From contig NC_088306.1 in assembly GCF_032854445.1 (NCBI RefSeq), forward strand, positions 26,819,764-26,883,763: 64,000 nt of DNA. The letters run 5' to 3'. The stretch comes from Liolophura sinensis (lineage: Eukaryota > Mollusca > Polyplacophora > Chitonida > Chitonidae). The notes beneath the pieces are model-generated. The model made no database searches. It was given only the letters and a program-made list of their open reading frames with translations, and was not told the DNA's origin. Below are positions 23,655-34,429 of this stretch, one piece after another; position 1 is the first letter of the stretch, and each line of letters starts with the position of its first letter. The translations under genes and the position numbers were made by a program.

Positions 23655-23960
23655 TATGATTAAAGACGTACAGCATAGAGAGCAGCGACGATGGTGTGAC
23701 ACGACAGAGTGATAGCTGGCAAATGGTCGCACGTAACCGTTGAAATACGGCCTATTGTCAGTTTATCTAAGTTAGGGGTTTTTTTCTCACTGTTCATGTA
23801 AAAGTATATGCAGTAGCAATTTATTCGCTCCCTAGCACCATGGCTTAAGGAGAATTAGGTAAAGAAAATGCAGTGATGTTAAATGCAATTTCTTACACAT
23901 CACTGGTTTAGAATTACTCAAAATGCCGTGTTACTGAAATTGTTGTGCGTCGTCACATTT
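23655..23960 (+). repeat. Module X copy, right end of unit 2
   Basis: Counterpart of 15147-15330, but it continues further (GATGTTAAATGCAATTTC, TTAGAATTACTCAAAATG). That part recurs at 27180-27300 and 31255-31300. A single 58-bp monomer equivalent is present here, as opposed to 25 at 29806-31244. Confidence 0.65.
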
Positions 23961-25000
23961 AAGAAACAATCACAATAAAACAATGCAAAGGGGACTACCT
24001 ACTTAGTTCTTTGGTGGGTTGTGTTTTGGGTTTGGGAAATTGGCCTTGTGATTGTTGACCTGGTACGTCCATCTTGGTTGACCGCTGATATATGAATGTC
24101 TATTTCAACTCATAGATTCATATACCTTAGATCTTAACCGTACATGTAGCTACCTTCGCACTTATTTGCTTACTACACCTTATACTGTGACTTAGTGGGG
24201 TGTCATGCCAGGTATGTCAGTTACAATCATTTATGACAAATTTAAAGGGTATGAGTTGGCAGCATCATCATCTAACGGGATTGGGACCGAACTGCTACTA
24301 GGAAACACTCTTTTATTAAGATTTGAAGAAAAAACACTTACTGCAGGCAAACATTGAAATATCAACAGTAAATGATTTTCGACAGGATGATTTTAAATAT
24401 TTGCTTTAACGAAAGGTAAAGAAATTTTTCCCCTGTGTTCACAAACTGTGAACATAGTACCCTTGCCCAGAAACGGTGAACTTTAGATGTTTCAACTCGC
24501 AGAGTTTCCGTTGGAGTTCTATTCTGAGAATGAAAACATTTCTTTGTATAGGTACAACTTGTACAAACCTAGAGAAACCGCAAAAGATGGCACAAATATT
24601 TGTAACAAATTCCGCACTATTTGAAATTTATAGCAAAGGAACCGTCAAACCGATAGCCTTTAGAACACACAACTCGTTTCCATTTGTGTGAATCTAATGG
24701 GAACAAGTCGAATAAAATACTTTGTACCACTGTATTGAGCGTCACGCAGTACACAACATCTCTCTGACCAACATTTATGTTGTCTGTGGATGCTTAATCA
24801 TCAAGTGTTATAGGTTAATTGAACTTCATAGTTAACGCAAATTACCTCTGACATCTGTCTGAATTTGCAGAAGTCAAATGATTTGCAGAATCTGTAGAAG
24901 CGCTGTTAATTTATCTTTAGCCGCCGCCATTTGCCGTACACCCGATGATCGGATTGTCTCCAAACTCAGCCCTTTACTACGCTGAGGAGAGGGAACTCAA
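23960..25000. other. No gene recognised; repeat module scraps
   Basis: Contains the right half of module Z (24000-24120). Otherwise I find nothing I can name. A 71-codon plus frame at 24476-24691 has no recognisable motif. Confidence 0.4.
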
Positions 25001-25620
25001 CTTAGTTCCAACGGACCTTTCCTAAATGGTATTTCTGGTAATTACATAGGAGCACTGACCCACCATGATTATCATGGTGATTGGGACGTTGAATTAAATG
25101 CATGATATCCTTTGTAGTACCCTGTCACTCTAAACAGCGGTGCGGAAGAGTTATGGCCATCATTGAAGCGTCCTGTGTTTCATATTAATATGATGTTCAA
25201 GCGTGCAGAGAAAATGAGGTGTCGGCGTTAGAGTACTATCGATAATTTCCTCTTTATGCGACATCCATCGTGTTCATGGATTCATCTATAGTTAGATATT
25301 GTGTAGTTAATCAAATACTAATGCGACTATACCAGTGGCCATACTACAACAAACCAGCATAATTTGGAATTTTTACAAAGCCACATACCATGCATTTACT
25401 GAGTTTAATTCAATAAATGTTAAAACTTCGAAACATCCGCTTAACAAACATCCACCAGTGTAATCATCGCTTGTATCCAAATCAAACCAGAGCTGTATTA
25501 CATCATCTTTGACTTTAATCATACTTACGTCCGAATCTGCGCGCAACTGTATACCACCAAAACAAATCAGAATTAGTATGTAGAAATCCTTTTGAACGTG
25601 ATATAATGAGATTTAACACG
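24850..25620 (+). repeat. Module Y, copy 1 of 3
   Basis: A ~0.75-kb stretch with diverged collinear copies at 33240-33960 and at 34430-34900 continuing at 35310-35600. Shared landmarks are GGAGCACTGACCCA, CATATTAATA with GATGTTCAAG, GAGAAAATGAGGTGTC and, further on, CATTTTGAACGTG-like segments. No coding potential seen. Confidence 0.65.
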
Positions 25621-25639
25621 ACGTAGTCAGGGTAGTGTA

Positions 25640-26040
25640 AATTCTGTTTATTGTCTTAACTCGTTCAACGCTGGCACGTGTGGATAAAATGTGGCTCTTG
25701 TCGAAGCCGGCCCGTACCTAAACAAAATGTTCGCAGACTCGAATCCAGCTGCCGATATTTTGACTTTGGTTTTGATCAAGGTACCTGGCGAAGAGGTCTG
25801 GTTTATTTTAGGCACTCCCGTTCCTACCATTTACAATCTCAACCTGCGCCGTGAACAACTATGTGAAAAATTCATGACTGCTTTGTTAAACACCATTAAG
25901 AAAATTCATAAGTATTTCGTAACCAGGTTCGCCAGCTTCTGGCATCAACGATCAGTCGTCCACTGGCTACGTCAGCTCGATATAATGTCTCCGTGACTGG
26001 TTCGGGACATCAAATGATCAAACAATTTACATTATTAACA
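25640..26040 (+). repeat. Dispersed repeat V, copy 1 (possible SINE)
   Basis: Contains GACTCGAATCC, close to an RNA polymerase III B box, then AAGGTACCTGGCGAAGAGG and CACTCCCGTTCC. Related copies: 36425-36545 and 36650-36960. The tail around 25995-26035 matches 36900-36960. A tRNA-derived SINE is possible, but no A box or target duplication is secure. Confidence 0.4.
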
Positions 26041-26329
26041 CAACACAGGCCAAGCCACACGCCTGCGCAAATATTTAAAGCCAAAGAATACACTGAAATT
26101 GAATTATCTATGAAATGAAAATCTACATAGTTTGTTGAGACCTAGTGGTTATTATTATAACTAAAATGTACAGCATAGAGAAGAAAAAAACACAACAGCG
26201 ACGACAATGTGATGCCTGGCAAATGATCACACGTAACTGGTGACTTTACCTCATTTAGGGTTTTAATAACATCCGCATCCGTCAGTGATCAAAATATGAT
26301 CCGACCAGGCCACAGTATAATCCAGTTTC

Positions 26330-26435
26330 CCCCGAAGCACTGTCCGGATTCTTAATGCTGACCGCCGTCGTAGAAGTGAAAATATTCCTGATTACGACGT
26401 GAACATCAAAACAGATAAATAAATAAATGCAGGCG
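26330..26435 (+). mobile_element. V-SINE tail relic
   Basis: Ends in GACCGCCGTCGTAGAAGTGA, a diverged ATATTCCTGATTACGACGTG and an AGATAAATAAATAAAT tail, as in the V-SINE 3' part. The head is missing. Confidence 0.6.
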
Positions 26436-26439
26436 AGTG

Positions 26440-26905
26440 TTTCAGTTTTACTCGGTTTGAAAAATCGTTTTAAAAAATTCAACTATTATGCTGAACAGTG
26501 TATAATTGTCTTTCAGTGTTTCTGAAAAGTTTGATATTTGATAATTTTTTGTTCCTATATGATTGCTTCTCTCAAATGTTCTTGTGAAAGTGCTTTACGA
26601 TGTTGTTGACATGGACCTTGCAGTTAACGACTGACAACGCCCCTTAATGGTTTACTGGTAGTAAAAGAATGTTGGACATGAGTCATTTGCATTTTTCCTG
26701 AAGCACGTTTAGGCAACATTATTCGAACCAGAAATATATATAAACAATATAAGGAATATCATAATGCTGTTTCGTATTGTTGTAGTACTTCACTTTTAGT
26801 ACATCCCACCCTATGTCATTACAAAGAAGTAAGGAAACCTGTAAAGACCATAATTAATAATAGTCAAATGGTTGAATTAATGGAGGAGCAATAGTTGTAG
26901 TATGT
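26440..26905. other. No gene recognised
   Basis: AT-rich, without a convincing ORF or repeat. The segment 26905-27415 that follows is collinear with 34155-34485, except that module X lies only in the left copy. Confidence 0.35.
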
Positions 26906-27183
26906 AAGACTGGATTTTACGTCGCAAAATATTTTCAGAACTAAAGAATCTAATTACTTTTTATGTATTTTATGTATAATTGAAGATGTACAGCATAGAG
27001 AGTAAAACCAGAGCAGCTACGACAGTGTGATAGCAGGTGTGATAACAGGTGAAATAAACACTCTTGTCAATTTGCTTGAACCAGGGATTATTCTAACTGT
27101 TCATGTAAATGCATAAATAGTAGCAAATTTCACGCCCCTAACACTATGGCTTAAGAAGAATTAGGTAAAAAACATACAGTGAT

Positions 27184-27294
27184 GTCAGTTGCAAGTTATT
27201 AGACGTCACTGATCTAGAATTACTCAAAATGCTGTGTTGTCAGTTACAAGTTATTAGACGTCACTGATCTAGAATTACTCAAAATGCTGTGTTA
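27184..27294 (+). repeat. Direct tandem duplication of ~55-57 bp
   Basis: Two nearly identical adjacent copies of the end of module X, each containing TTATTAGACGTCACTGATCT and GAATTACTCAAAATGCTGTG. Only single copies occur at the other X ends (about 23880-23935 and 31255-31300). Confidence 0.9.
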
Positions 27295-27414
27295 TAATCA
27301 GATTCAACAAGCAATCATATTGTAACGCAACATTCGAAACATTTACCCCGCTTCGATAGGGAAACTAATGTCTGAATTGGCTGAGGTTCAATGGTTTGCA
27401 GACATCATTAGAAT

Positions 27415-27545
27415 TAACGAATGATTATGCCTTAACGCCAGATCGGCAATATTTCAGCCATAACAAGGTAGCAACACGAAGCTGTTCAGGTCTTCGATAT
27501 GATAGTGAAAACATCAAAGACGAAACAAAAATGTTCGGTCATGTT
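27415..27545 (+). repeat. Dispersed repeat with TTAACGCCA motif, copy 1
   Basis: Matches 50046-50170 through GAATGATTATGCCTTAACGC, CGGCAATATTTCAGCCAT and the following ~70 bp. The motif resembles the 3' part of molluscan SINEs. No head recognised. Confidence 0.5.
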
Positions 27546-27639
27546 TAAAATCAGATAAGAAAAAAAAGAGTTAAATCGCCATATTTTAAAAAAATAAGTA
27601 TATCTTTAAAATATTACCAATTGGGAATATTTTTTGAAG

Positions 27640-28707
27640 TTTTAATAACATACTATTTCCCAACGAACTTTTTTCTAACATAACATCCACTCAGAAATGT
27701 GCGATTAAAAGTGTGTATAACGATTCAGGTATAGTTATAACAGAAGCCGACAAACGTAAAGCGGTTGTTATTATGAATAAAGATTATAATGAATAAAATG
27801 TTCTGGAAATGCTTCAGTCCATATACAGAATTTCAATGTAATCCAGACAACAACATTTTAGCAAACCTTCGGAAGTTAGTGCGAAAAAATGAACACCTCA
27901 CTTAAAAAGAAAGACAATATATAACTAAGTTTGAGTCCAACACTAGTAACTTTCAATGTCATCACAAAATTCGCAAATCAGTGGAAATTAAAACTGCTGT
28001 CCAAAATCAAATTTCAGAATATATAGTCCTCCCTAATCCCAGACACCTGATATTTCGCCACCGGTTCCTCTTCGCCAGCACAAAGTCTTAGTCATCGTAT
28101 TACCACTTTTCCTAGAACAAGGTTCTTTGGAGACGATTTAGATTTTTTAAATCAGCTACCTAAAGGGGTAGATAATGAAACCAAGTTGGCTACAATCTAC
28201 GAGCAAAGTTTGAACAGTAGCATACCGCATGAATTTCGTCTGGAGGCAATCCAATTAAGGTAGCTTAAAACTACCTTAATCTCTAGAATCCCGCAAGTCT
28301 CTTTGATCTGGGATAAAGAAAGCGACCATAATAGAATGAAAGATATAATATTCCAGTCAGTCATGTCCCCTAACTTAAAGAAAATATTACCTTTTGCTTG
28401 CTTCTCTAACAATACGTGTAATGCACAAGTCACTAAATATAACACACCTAGATGTGGAGCTTGTGTCTATGCCGTGAAGGGTCCTAGCATTAGATTTAAC
28501 GCAAGCTCTGCTTTTGAAGTTAAACTTAATGTAGCATGTGAATTAAAAATTTGCAATGTACTGTATTATTTGTTCAAAAACGACTGTGTAAAAAGTTATT
28601 CCATCAAACGCCTTCACTCCAAGTTTCGTAAGTGTTCCAATGAGTGTAATTCTCTTGTAAGTAAACATGGACAGAGCGGGCAAAATCTCGGGTGCTCTGA
28701 TTCATAA
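27640..28707 (+). pseudogene. Penelope-like element reverse transcriptase, decayed and internally deleted
   Basis: Fragments in two or more frames match landmarks of Penelope-like (PLE) RTs. An A-D-K-x-x-A-V-V-I-M segment at about 27747-27780 is the conserved N-terminal RT motif. An S-S-P-A-Q-S-L-S-H segment lies at about 28071-28097. A motif-A-like stretch ending S-I-P-H-E (about 28216-28235) has lost its catalytic Asp. After an apparent deletion of the remaining palm motifs, an open frame (28303-28707) ends with P-R-C-G-A-C and N-V-L-Y-Y-L-F-K-N-D-C, the Cys-rich linker that precedes a GIY-YIG endonuclease in PLEs. The endonuclease itself is not recognisable. A 10-bp inverted repeat with a 7-nt loop lies at 28254-28280. 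Confidence 0.65.
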
Positions 28708-28744
28708 TTGTGCCTCATTCCGCTTAACCCGTTGCTAGGGACGG

Positions 28745-29070
28745 CATATTATTCATCGTGTTGAATTATATCGCCACGTAGGATATGTGAACAGTTGCGA
28801 TCAAAGCTTAACTGAGATACATATTGTGTTACCGACAGACTGATATTCCAGCATGGTACACGATTTCAATACTGATTTCATTCAGTCGCCAAGAGCATAC
28901 CTTGCGTCAGTATCACTGAAAACTGTTGGCTGCTTCTCTTTGCATGATTTAGTCCTATGTTATATAATTTGTTAGTTCTTTGGTGGTTTGTGTTATACGT
29001 CGCTTTTAGGAATTGACCTGGGACCTTCTTACTGGTTGACGGCTGGTAAACGAATGTCTGTATCGAAGCA
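28745..29070 (+). repeat. Module Z copy following the Penelope-like relic
   Basis: Begins about 40 bp after the last recognisable PLE coding sequence and matches 3452-3840 and 16985-17400. The junction of PLE tail (28600-28700) to Z is seen a second time at 34918-35280. Confidence 0.65.
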
Positions 29071-29455
29071 CAGATTGGTACGTTTAACCGTAACCATGTT
29101 TATATGGGGTATAAATGATAATTTATTATTAAATATTATACCCAAAAATTTAGTTTCACTAACAATTTTAATCTGTTTATTCTGTGGTAAACGCCCGTTA
29201 AACCCCGTATCTGACAGTCTTTCAAAAGGCCACATTTTCAGGTCGTGTCGTAGCTTTTTCAAATAAAAAAATATCGACACATGTTCGTTATTTATAAAAC
29301 CATCAGGAGAAAACACTTCAAATCGAACGAGGTGATACATAGTGGATCTACGTTGACGAAAACCACATTGTATATCAGATATTAAATTCTTTGTTTTTAA
29401 AAACTAAACAAGCCTATTATTTATCATCCGTCCCATGGTCTTAAAGACACAGCAT
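29029..29455 (-). pseudogene. Jockey-like non-LTR retrotransposon RT fragment
   Basis: Read on the minus strand from about 29455. K-T-M-G-R-M-I-N-N-R-L is followed by a stop. Next come C-G-F-R-Q-R-R-S-T and the H-L-V-R-F-E run, then I-N-N-E-H-V-S-I-F-F with the catalytic Asp position changed to Tyr (F-F-Y). G-R-L-P is joined by a deletion to K-F-L-G-I-I-F, the start of the RT thumb in Jockey-type LINEs. Motifs B to E are missing. The second element of this kind in the window is at 57237-60740 on the other strand. Confidence 0.75.
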
Positions 29456-29650
29456 TTAAACAGCGTTGTGTCTGAAACATCCGATTTTTAATGAGAATTT
29501 CGTGACTGAGTTAGACGCCTTGAAGGAACGGAATCTATGGTGAACTTTTGAGACCTGACTGGTATTAGAGACACATGTACTTTTGCTTACAATGGCAGTT
29601 TGAATGCAGAACCATAGCAGTGTGCGCGTGTTGAAGGACAAAGTAATGTC
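29455..29650 (+). repeat. Repeat shared with 37430-37635
   Basis: Diverged but collinear with 37430-37635 through TTAAACAGCG, a CGTCCGAT-like segment, GGTATTAGAG and a TTTGAATGC-like segment. It connects the Jockey relic to the next X module. Confidence 0.5.
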
Positions 29651-29651
29651 A

Positions 29652-29840
29652 ATATAATTAAAGACTTACAGCATAGAGAAAACAACCAGAGCAGCGACGA
29701 CAGCGTGATAGCTGCTGACAAATAGTCACACGTAACCGGTGAAATACGGCCTCTTGTCGATTTACCTCAGTCAGGGTTTTACTCTAACTGTTCATGAAAA
29801 TGCATAAATAGTAACAATCTACACGCCCCCTGGAACCATG
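29652..29840 (+). repeat. Module X copy that has grown into a minisatellite
   Basis: Same order as the X copies at 23655 and 26980: the ACAGCATAGAGA start, the CAGCGACGAC segment and the CAGTCAGGGTTTT segment. At its right end the last ~58 bp are repeated 25 times (next entry). Confidence 0.7.
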
Positions 29841-31244
29841 GCTTCAGCAGGATTGGGTATACTAAATAGTAGCAATCTACACGCCCCTTGGCACCATGGC
29901 TTCAGCAGGATTGGGTACACTAAATAGTAGCAATTTACGCGCCCCCTGGCACCATGGCTTCAGCAGAATTGGGTACACTAAATAGTAGCAATCTACACGC
30001 CCCTTGGCACCATGGCTTCAGCAGGATTGGGTACCCTAAATAGTAGCAATCTACACAGCCCCTGGCACCATGGCTTCAGCAGGATTGGGTACACTAAATA
30101 GTAGCAATCTACACAGCCCCTGGCACCATGGCTTCAGCAGAATTGCGTACACTAAATAGTAGCAATCTACACGGCCCCTGGAACCATGGCTTCAGCAGGA
30201 TTGGGTACACTAAATAGTAGCAATCTGCACGCCCAATGGCACCATGGCTTCAGCAGAATTGGGTACACTAAATAGTAGCAATCTACACAGCCCCTGGCAC
30301 CATGGCTTCAGCAGGATTGGGTACACTAAATAGTAGCAATCTACACAGCCCCTGGCACCATGGCTTCAGCAGAATTGCGTACACTAAATAGTAGCAATCT
30401 ACACGCCCCTGGCACCATGGCTTCAGCAGGATTGGGTACACTAAATAGTAGCAATCTACACAGCACCTGGCACCATGGCTTCAGCAGAATTGGGTACACT
30501 AAATAGTAGCAATCTACACAGCCCCTGGCACCATGGCTTCAGCAGAATTGAGTACACTAAATAGTAGCAATCTACACGCCCCCTGGCACCATGGCTTCAG
30601 CATGATAGGGTACACTAAATAGTAGCAATCTACACGCCCCCTGGTACCATGGCTTCAGCAGAATTGGGTACACTAAATAGTAGCAATCTACACGCCCCTT
30701 GGCACCATGGCTTCAGCAGAATTGGGTACACTAAATAGTAGCAATCTACACGCCCCTTGGCGCCATGGCTTCAACAGGATTGGGTACACTAAATAGTAGC
30801 AATCTACACGCCCCCTGACACTATGGCTTCAGCAGAATTGGGTACACTAAATAGTAGCAATCTACACGCCCCCTGGCACCATGGCTTCAGCAGAATTGGG
30901 TACACTAAATAGTAGCAATCTACACGCCCCCTGGCACCATGGCTTCAGCAGAATTGGGTAATCTAAATAGTAGCAATCTACACGACCCTCGGCACCATGG
31001 CTTCAGCAGAATTGGGTACACTAAATAGTAGCAATCTACACGCCCCTTGGCACCATGGCTTCAGCAGGATTGGATACACTAAATAGTAACAATCTACACG
31101 CCCCCTGGGACCATGGCTTCAGCAGAATTGGGTACACTAAATAGTAGCAATCTACACGCCCCCTGGCACCATGGCTTCAGCAGGATTGGGTACACTAAAT
31201 AGTAGCAATTTACACGCCCCTTGGCACCATGGCTTCAGCAGAAT
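29806..31244 (+). repeat. 58-bp minisatellite, 25 monomers
   Basis: 25 head-to-tail monomers of about 58 bp, each with AAATAGTAGCAATCTACACG, a C-rich stretch and, in 24 of 25, the palindromic CCATGG (the exception, near 30822, reads CTATGG). Variants (CACGCCCC versus CACAGCCCC; GGATTGGG versus GAATTGGG) alternate. The rare GAATTGCGT variant occurs at about 30139 and 30371, 232 bp (four monomers) apart, inside matching four-monomer blocks. The founding monomer is the end of module X, single-copy elsewhere. Confidence 0.95.
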
Positions 31245-31390
31245 TAGGTAAAAAAATGCAGTGATATTAATTGCATATAATTAGACGTCACTGGTCTAGA
31301 ATTCCCTTGAAGTCATTTGTCAGAAAAGGCAAAAATATGATCCAATATTTCAAATCTATGCGTTGAAACAGGCATTCATACATCAGCTGC

Positions 31391-31628
31391 ACAGTGTCCC
31401 AGAAGTCACGCACCATACAGGTTGAAGTTGAATGCTTGAGCTACAGAGCGATGTGTTGCCTCATCCCTTCCAAACATAAAACCAATTCAGCTCTTTCTTG
31501 TACCGGTAATTTATTAGCCATAATTAACTCTGAAAGGGAGAAAAAAAATTTAAAATCAGTATTAAATCTGAAACACAGGGAGAGGGAATGAAAACCAGGA
31601 TAGTGCACGACTTCTGGGACACCCTGTA
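31391..31628. mobile_element. Mariner-type MITE
   Basis: About 238 bp with terminal inverted repeats. The left end reads ACAGTGTCCCAGAAGTC and the right end, in reverse complement, TACAGGGTGTCCCAGAAGTC, followed by similar CGTGCAC/CGCACC bases. The GGGTGTCCCA type of end is typical of mariner-like elements. It contains no transposase. The related segment at about 37935-37960 runs on without it, giving an approximate empty site. Confidence 0.7.
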
Positions 31629-31629
31629 T

Positions 31630-32110
31630 ATCAAGGACATTGAAAATTGTGAAACAGGGGATCTAAATAGTCTTCCGGACTGTTTAATGGTGTAACCTCG
31701 GAGATACACTTCGTGTGAGTGTTTTCGTTGCCGTTAAGGGGAAGGACGTCATTGGCCCCCCAAAAAGTCGTAAATGATTAGCAGATTCCAGCAAATTATG
31801 CTGTGATACGTTTCTGATAATTTTGCTTATGGCTCGCTGCATAAATGACGGAGTTTATGGCTATGTGCATGTTTTTTTTTTAATTGGGAGCTTGTAATTT
31901 TAGCACTCGTCCGTTAGCTCTTCACATTTAATTCAGTCATCAGATGTAATGAGAACAAGCGAGTCCCCTGGGTCATGTAGATCAGCGAAACTATTTCAAC
32001 CACATTGTGTTTTTTTTGGCCAAGTGTTCATTTGCCCGTAAATAGTCACTTCACTGTTGTTCTAAGGTTAATTAGTAGAGACCTTTTCACGTGTTAAATA
32101 ATTCAGTTTC
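31630..32110 (+). repeat. Dispersed repeat pair with 37955-38705, copy 1
   Basis: Collinear with 37955-38705. Shared segments are GTGTAACCTC, GTGTTTTCGTTGCC, TTAAGGGGAA, CTGATAATTTTGC and CCCGTAAATAGTCACTTCAC. The right copy also carries ~150 bp of extra DNA (about 38085-38240) and a SINE. Confidence 0.65.
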
Positions 32111-33240
32111 ATGGCTGCCTTGGCGATGAGGATTTATGGTCAAACCGGCATAATAGTGCTCGTACATTGCAAAATAAGAAAACCCCTGGTCCTTATCATC
32201 CAGTGTTTCTGTGATTAGGTGTACTTACATCTATGACGGTTAAACGGTTTCATTAAGACTAACAGGTAATAAGAACCCTCCATGCAAAACAACAACACAG
32301 CATGTATCATTGAGATAGAGCTGCTGAACTCTTCACTTTGCTGCACGCTGGCAAATCTGTTTTCTGCTTAGTCACGTGTTTTTTTTTTTTGCTGAAACTA
32401 GTAAGTTTCAACGTCCATTTGGCAAACGCATTTAAACCTGTAAATGTATATGAAGCTAGAAATGTATCAGACTGTGCGTTAAGGGACAAATATAAGGGCC
32501 AAGTCCGACACTCATATACCATTTGTAGCCCGTAAAAGACGTTCCAAGTCGATAATCGTAAGATCCATTTCCAAAAAAAAAACGTTTAACACTAACTCCC
32601 AAATACGAAGGTATGTAAGAAATTGTACAAATAAAAAATAAAGCCGGTTGATTGAAAGTGACGAGCGTTACATACCCTAACCGATCAGATTGTAATTCAA
32701 AAGTAATGGACGATTACTTCTTTCCCGTTAATATGTAAAGATCTCATGCTACAAGAGGCGCCATCTATGATGTTACTCATGACATACAAGATAGACAGTT
32801 ACACTGGGCAACCAGCGACAACTATGTTGTTAAACACCATTTAACAAAGTCATTTGTTAGAAAATGCCATGATAGGATACAATATTTCAAAGTGCATTTA
32901 AACTTGTAAATGTAAATGTACCTAGCAGTACAACAAACTGTTTTCAGTTGCAAAACAATCATGTAACGTTTAGTGTCGCAACATGTTCAGAACAGGACAC
33001 CGCAGAATGGAGTGTTTGGAATGAATTTTTCGTTCAAAAGCCAACTTAGCACATATACAGACACTTCAACTAAAAGTATTTTGTGTTTTTTATTAGCACG
33101 TCATTGGTGGACACCAGTTGGGTAGGTGTAATATGTAGATGTACAGTACATTTGTTCACATGTGTACATGTCTAGTACAACTGTCCAGATATGTGTACAC
33201 GTTCTCCATTCTGCGGTGTCGTAAACCGAACCCAATAGTA
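32110..33240. other. No gene recognised; partial repeats
   Basis: A ~90-bp stretch at 32280-32370 matches 37170-37265 (GAGCTGCTGAACTC, TGGCAAATCT). A scrap at 32845-32910 repeats the start of 31300 and 37915. Nothing else supports a gene. Confidence 0.4.
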
Positions 33241-33960
33241 ACAATGACGGCTGGTATATGAATCTCTGTTTTGACACCTAGATTCTCTCCTTAAATGGTT
33301 TTGGAGTAAATTGAAAGGAGCACTGGCATCACTTCGATTACTGATGATTGGTGTATGGTAAATTGAATGCATCATATCTGGCAGAAAACTGTCTGCCCTA
33401 ACAGTCGTTCCAAACAGTGGTGTCCACGACAGGTGTGGGCTATATTTCATATTAATACGATGTTCAGGTGTGAGGAGAAAATGATGTGTCGATTTTCGCG
33501 CACTATAAATATATCTCTGTGGTTATAATATAAACTGTCCGATCATCAAAGCGATTGTCTGTTAGAGCACTAACATCATTATGCCGGCGTCCCTACTGCA
33601 AGCTATTCGGGTTTAATCTAAAGTATGTCCCATTTTAGCACAAGCACAGAACAACCTACTCTAGCTTAATTCTACAGTTATCCAAAACATGGATAAATCC
33701 ACAATATAACATGTGAAAGTACATATATAATCTCGTATGTGTACAGATCTAGCAAAGCTTTTTGTTACAATATCTCCAATGCTGATTCAATTAATGATGA
33801 AATCTGGGCGATACGATATATCAAAGCAGATCGAATTTAGTTCTTTCGCTCAAATAACTCGGACGTATGTCCCGAAGTCTCTTTGGACGTGTTTTAATGT
33901 AAACTTAAACAGATTTACATACAACACAGCAGTTGGGTGCACTGGCCTTGAACAAATGAG
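33240..33960 (+). repeat. Module Y, copy 2
   Basis: Collinear with 24850-25620. It has the AAAGGAGCACTGGCATCA, TTTCATATTAATACGATGTT and GAGAAAATGATGTGTC segments. Preceded by the module Z ending (33238-33292), as at 24120. Confidence 0.6.
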
Positions 33961-34429
33961 ATCACAAACTAGAGGCCAGCTTTCACCATTTATGCTGTGG
34001 TTTTAAATCACGTGGTTTGCCAGATATCTATCGAAGGGCAGTGTGGACTGGAAACTTCGTTTTCCTCGCCCCATAAACTCGATCGGCGAAGGAAAAGGGA
34101 AAACAACACAAACGAGTGTCGTTGTTAAAGATTTACATTGGTCAAAAATTTGTATGTAAGACTGGGTTTTACGTCGCAAAGTATTCGTAAGAAATACATG
34201 TAGATCAGAGAAATGCATATAGACCAGAACCAAAGAATCTATTTACTTTTGGCTCTAGCCAAGTAAATCATTAATGTTTAATCCACTAGTGGTGTCGGTC
34301 AATGGTTGGGCGAAATTATTGATGCTTTCTCCGATATTGGTCATTCACAGTATTAAAATGAATGGCTGGATATCACGGCCCAAAGATATATAACACAACG
34401 TCCCAAACATTTACCGTGTTTGGCCAAAT

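Larger units (their letters stand above)
15342..23842 (+). repeat. Tandem ~7 kb unit, copy 2 (interrupted by a Tc1 element)
   Basis: Begins about 20 bp after copy 1 ends and repeats its order in the same orientation. Without the Tc1 insertion it is about 7.1 kb. Copy-2-specific DNA lies at about 16346-16625 and 21235-21345. The LTR element of copy 1 is missing: at about 20095 the target reads straight through. The right end stops matching near 23842, where copy 1 ends near 15322. No host gene is visible inside. Confidence 0.85.

Noticed and set aside
28254-28280. Hairpin as terminator or ribozyme stem
   Set aside because: A lone 10-bp stem inside the decayed Penelope-like coding region; no hammerhead core (CTGATGA with GAAA partner) seen nearby.
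29806-31244. CRISPR-like array
   Set aside because: The 58-bp units are directly adjacent with no unique spacers, and the setting is eukaryotic. It is a minisatellite.
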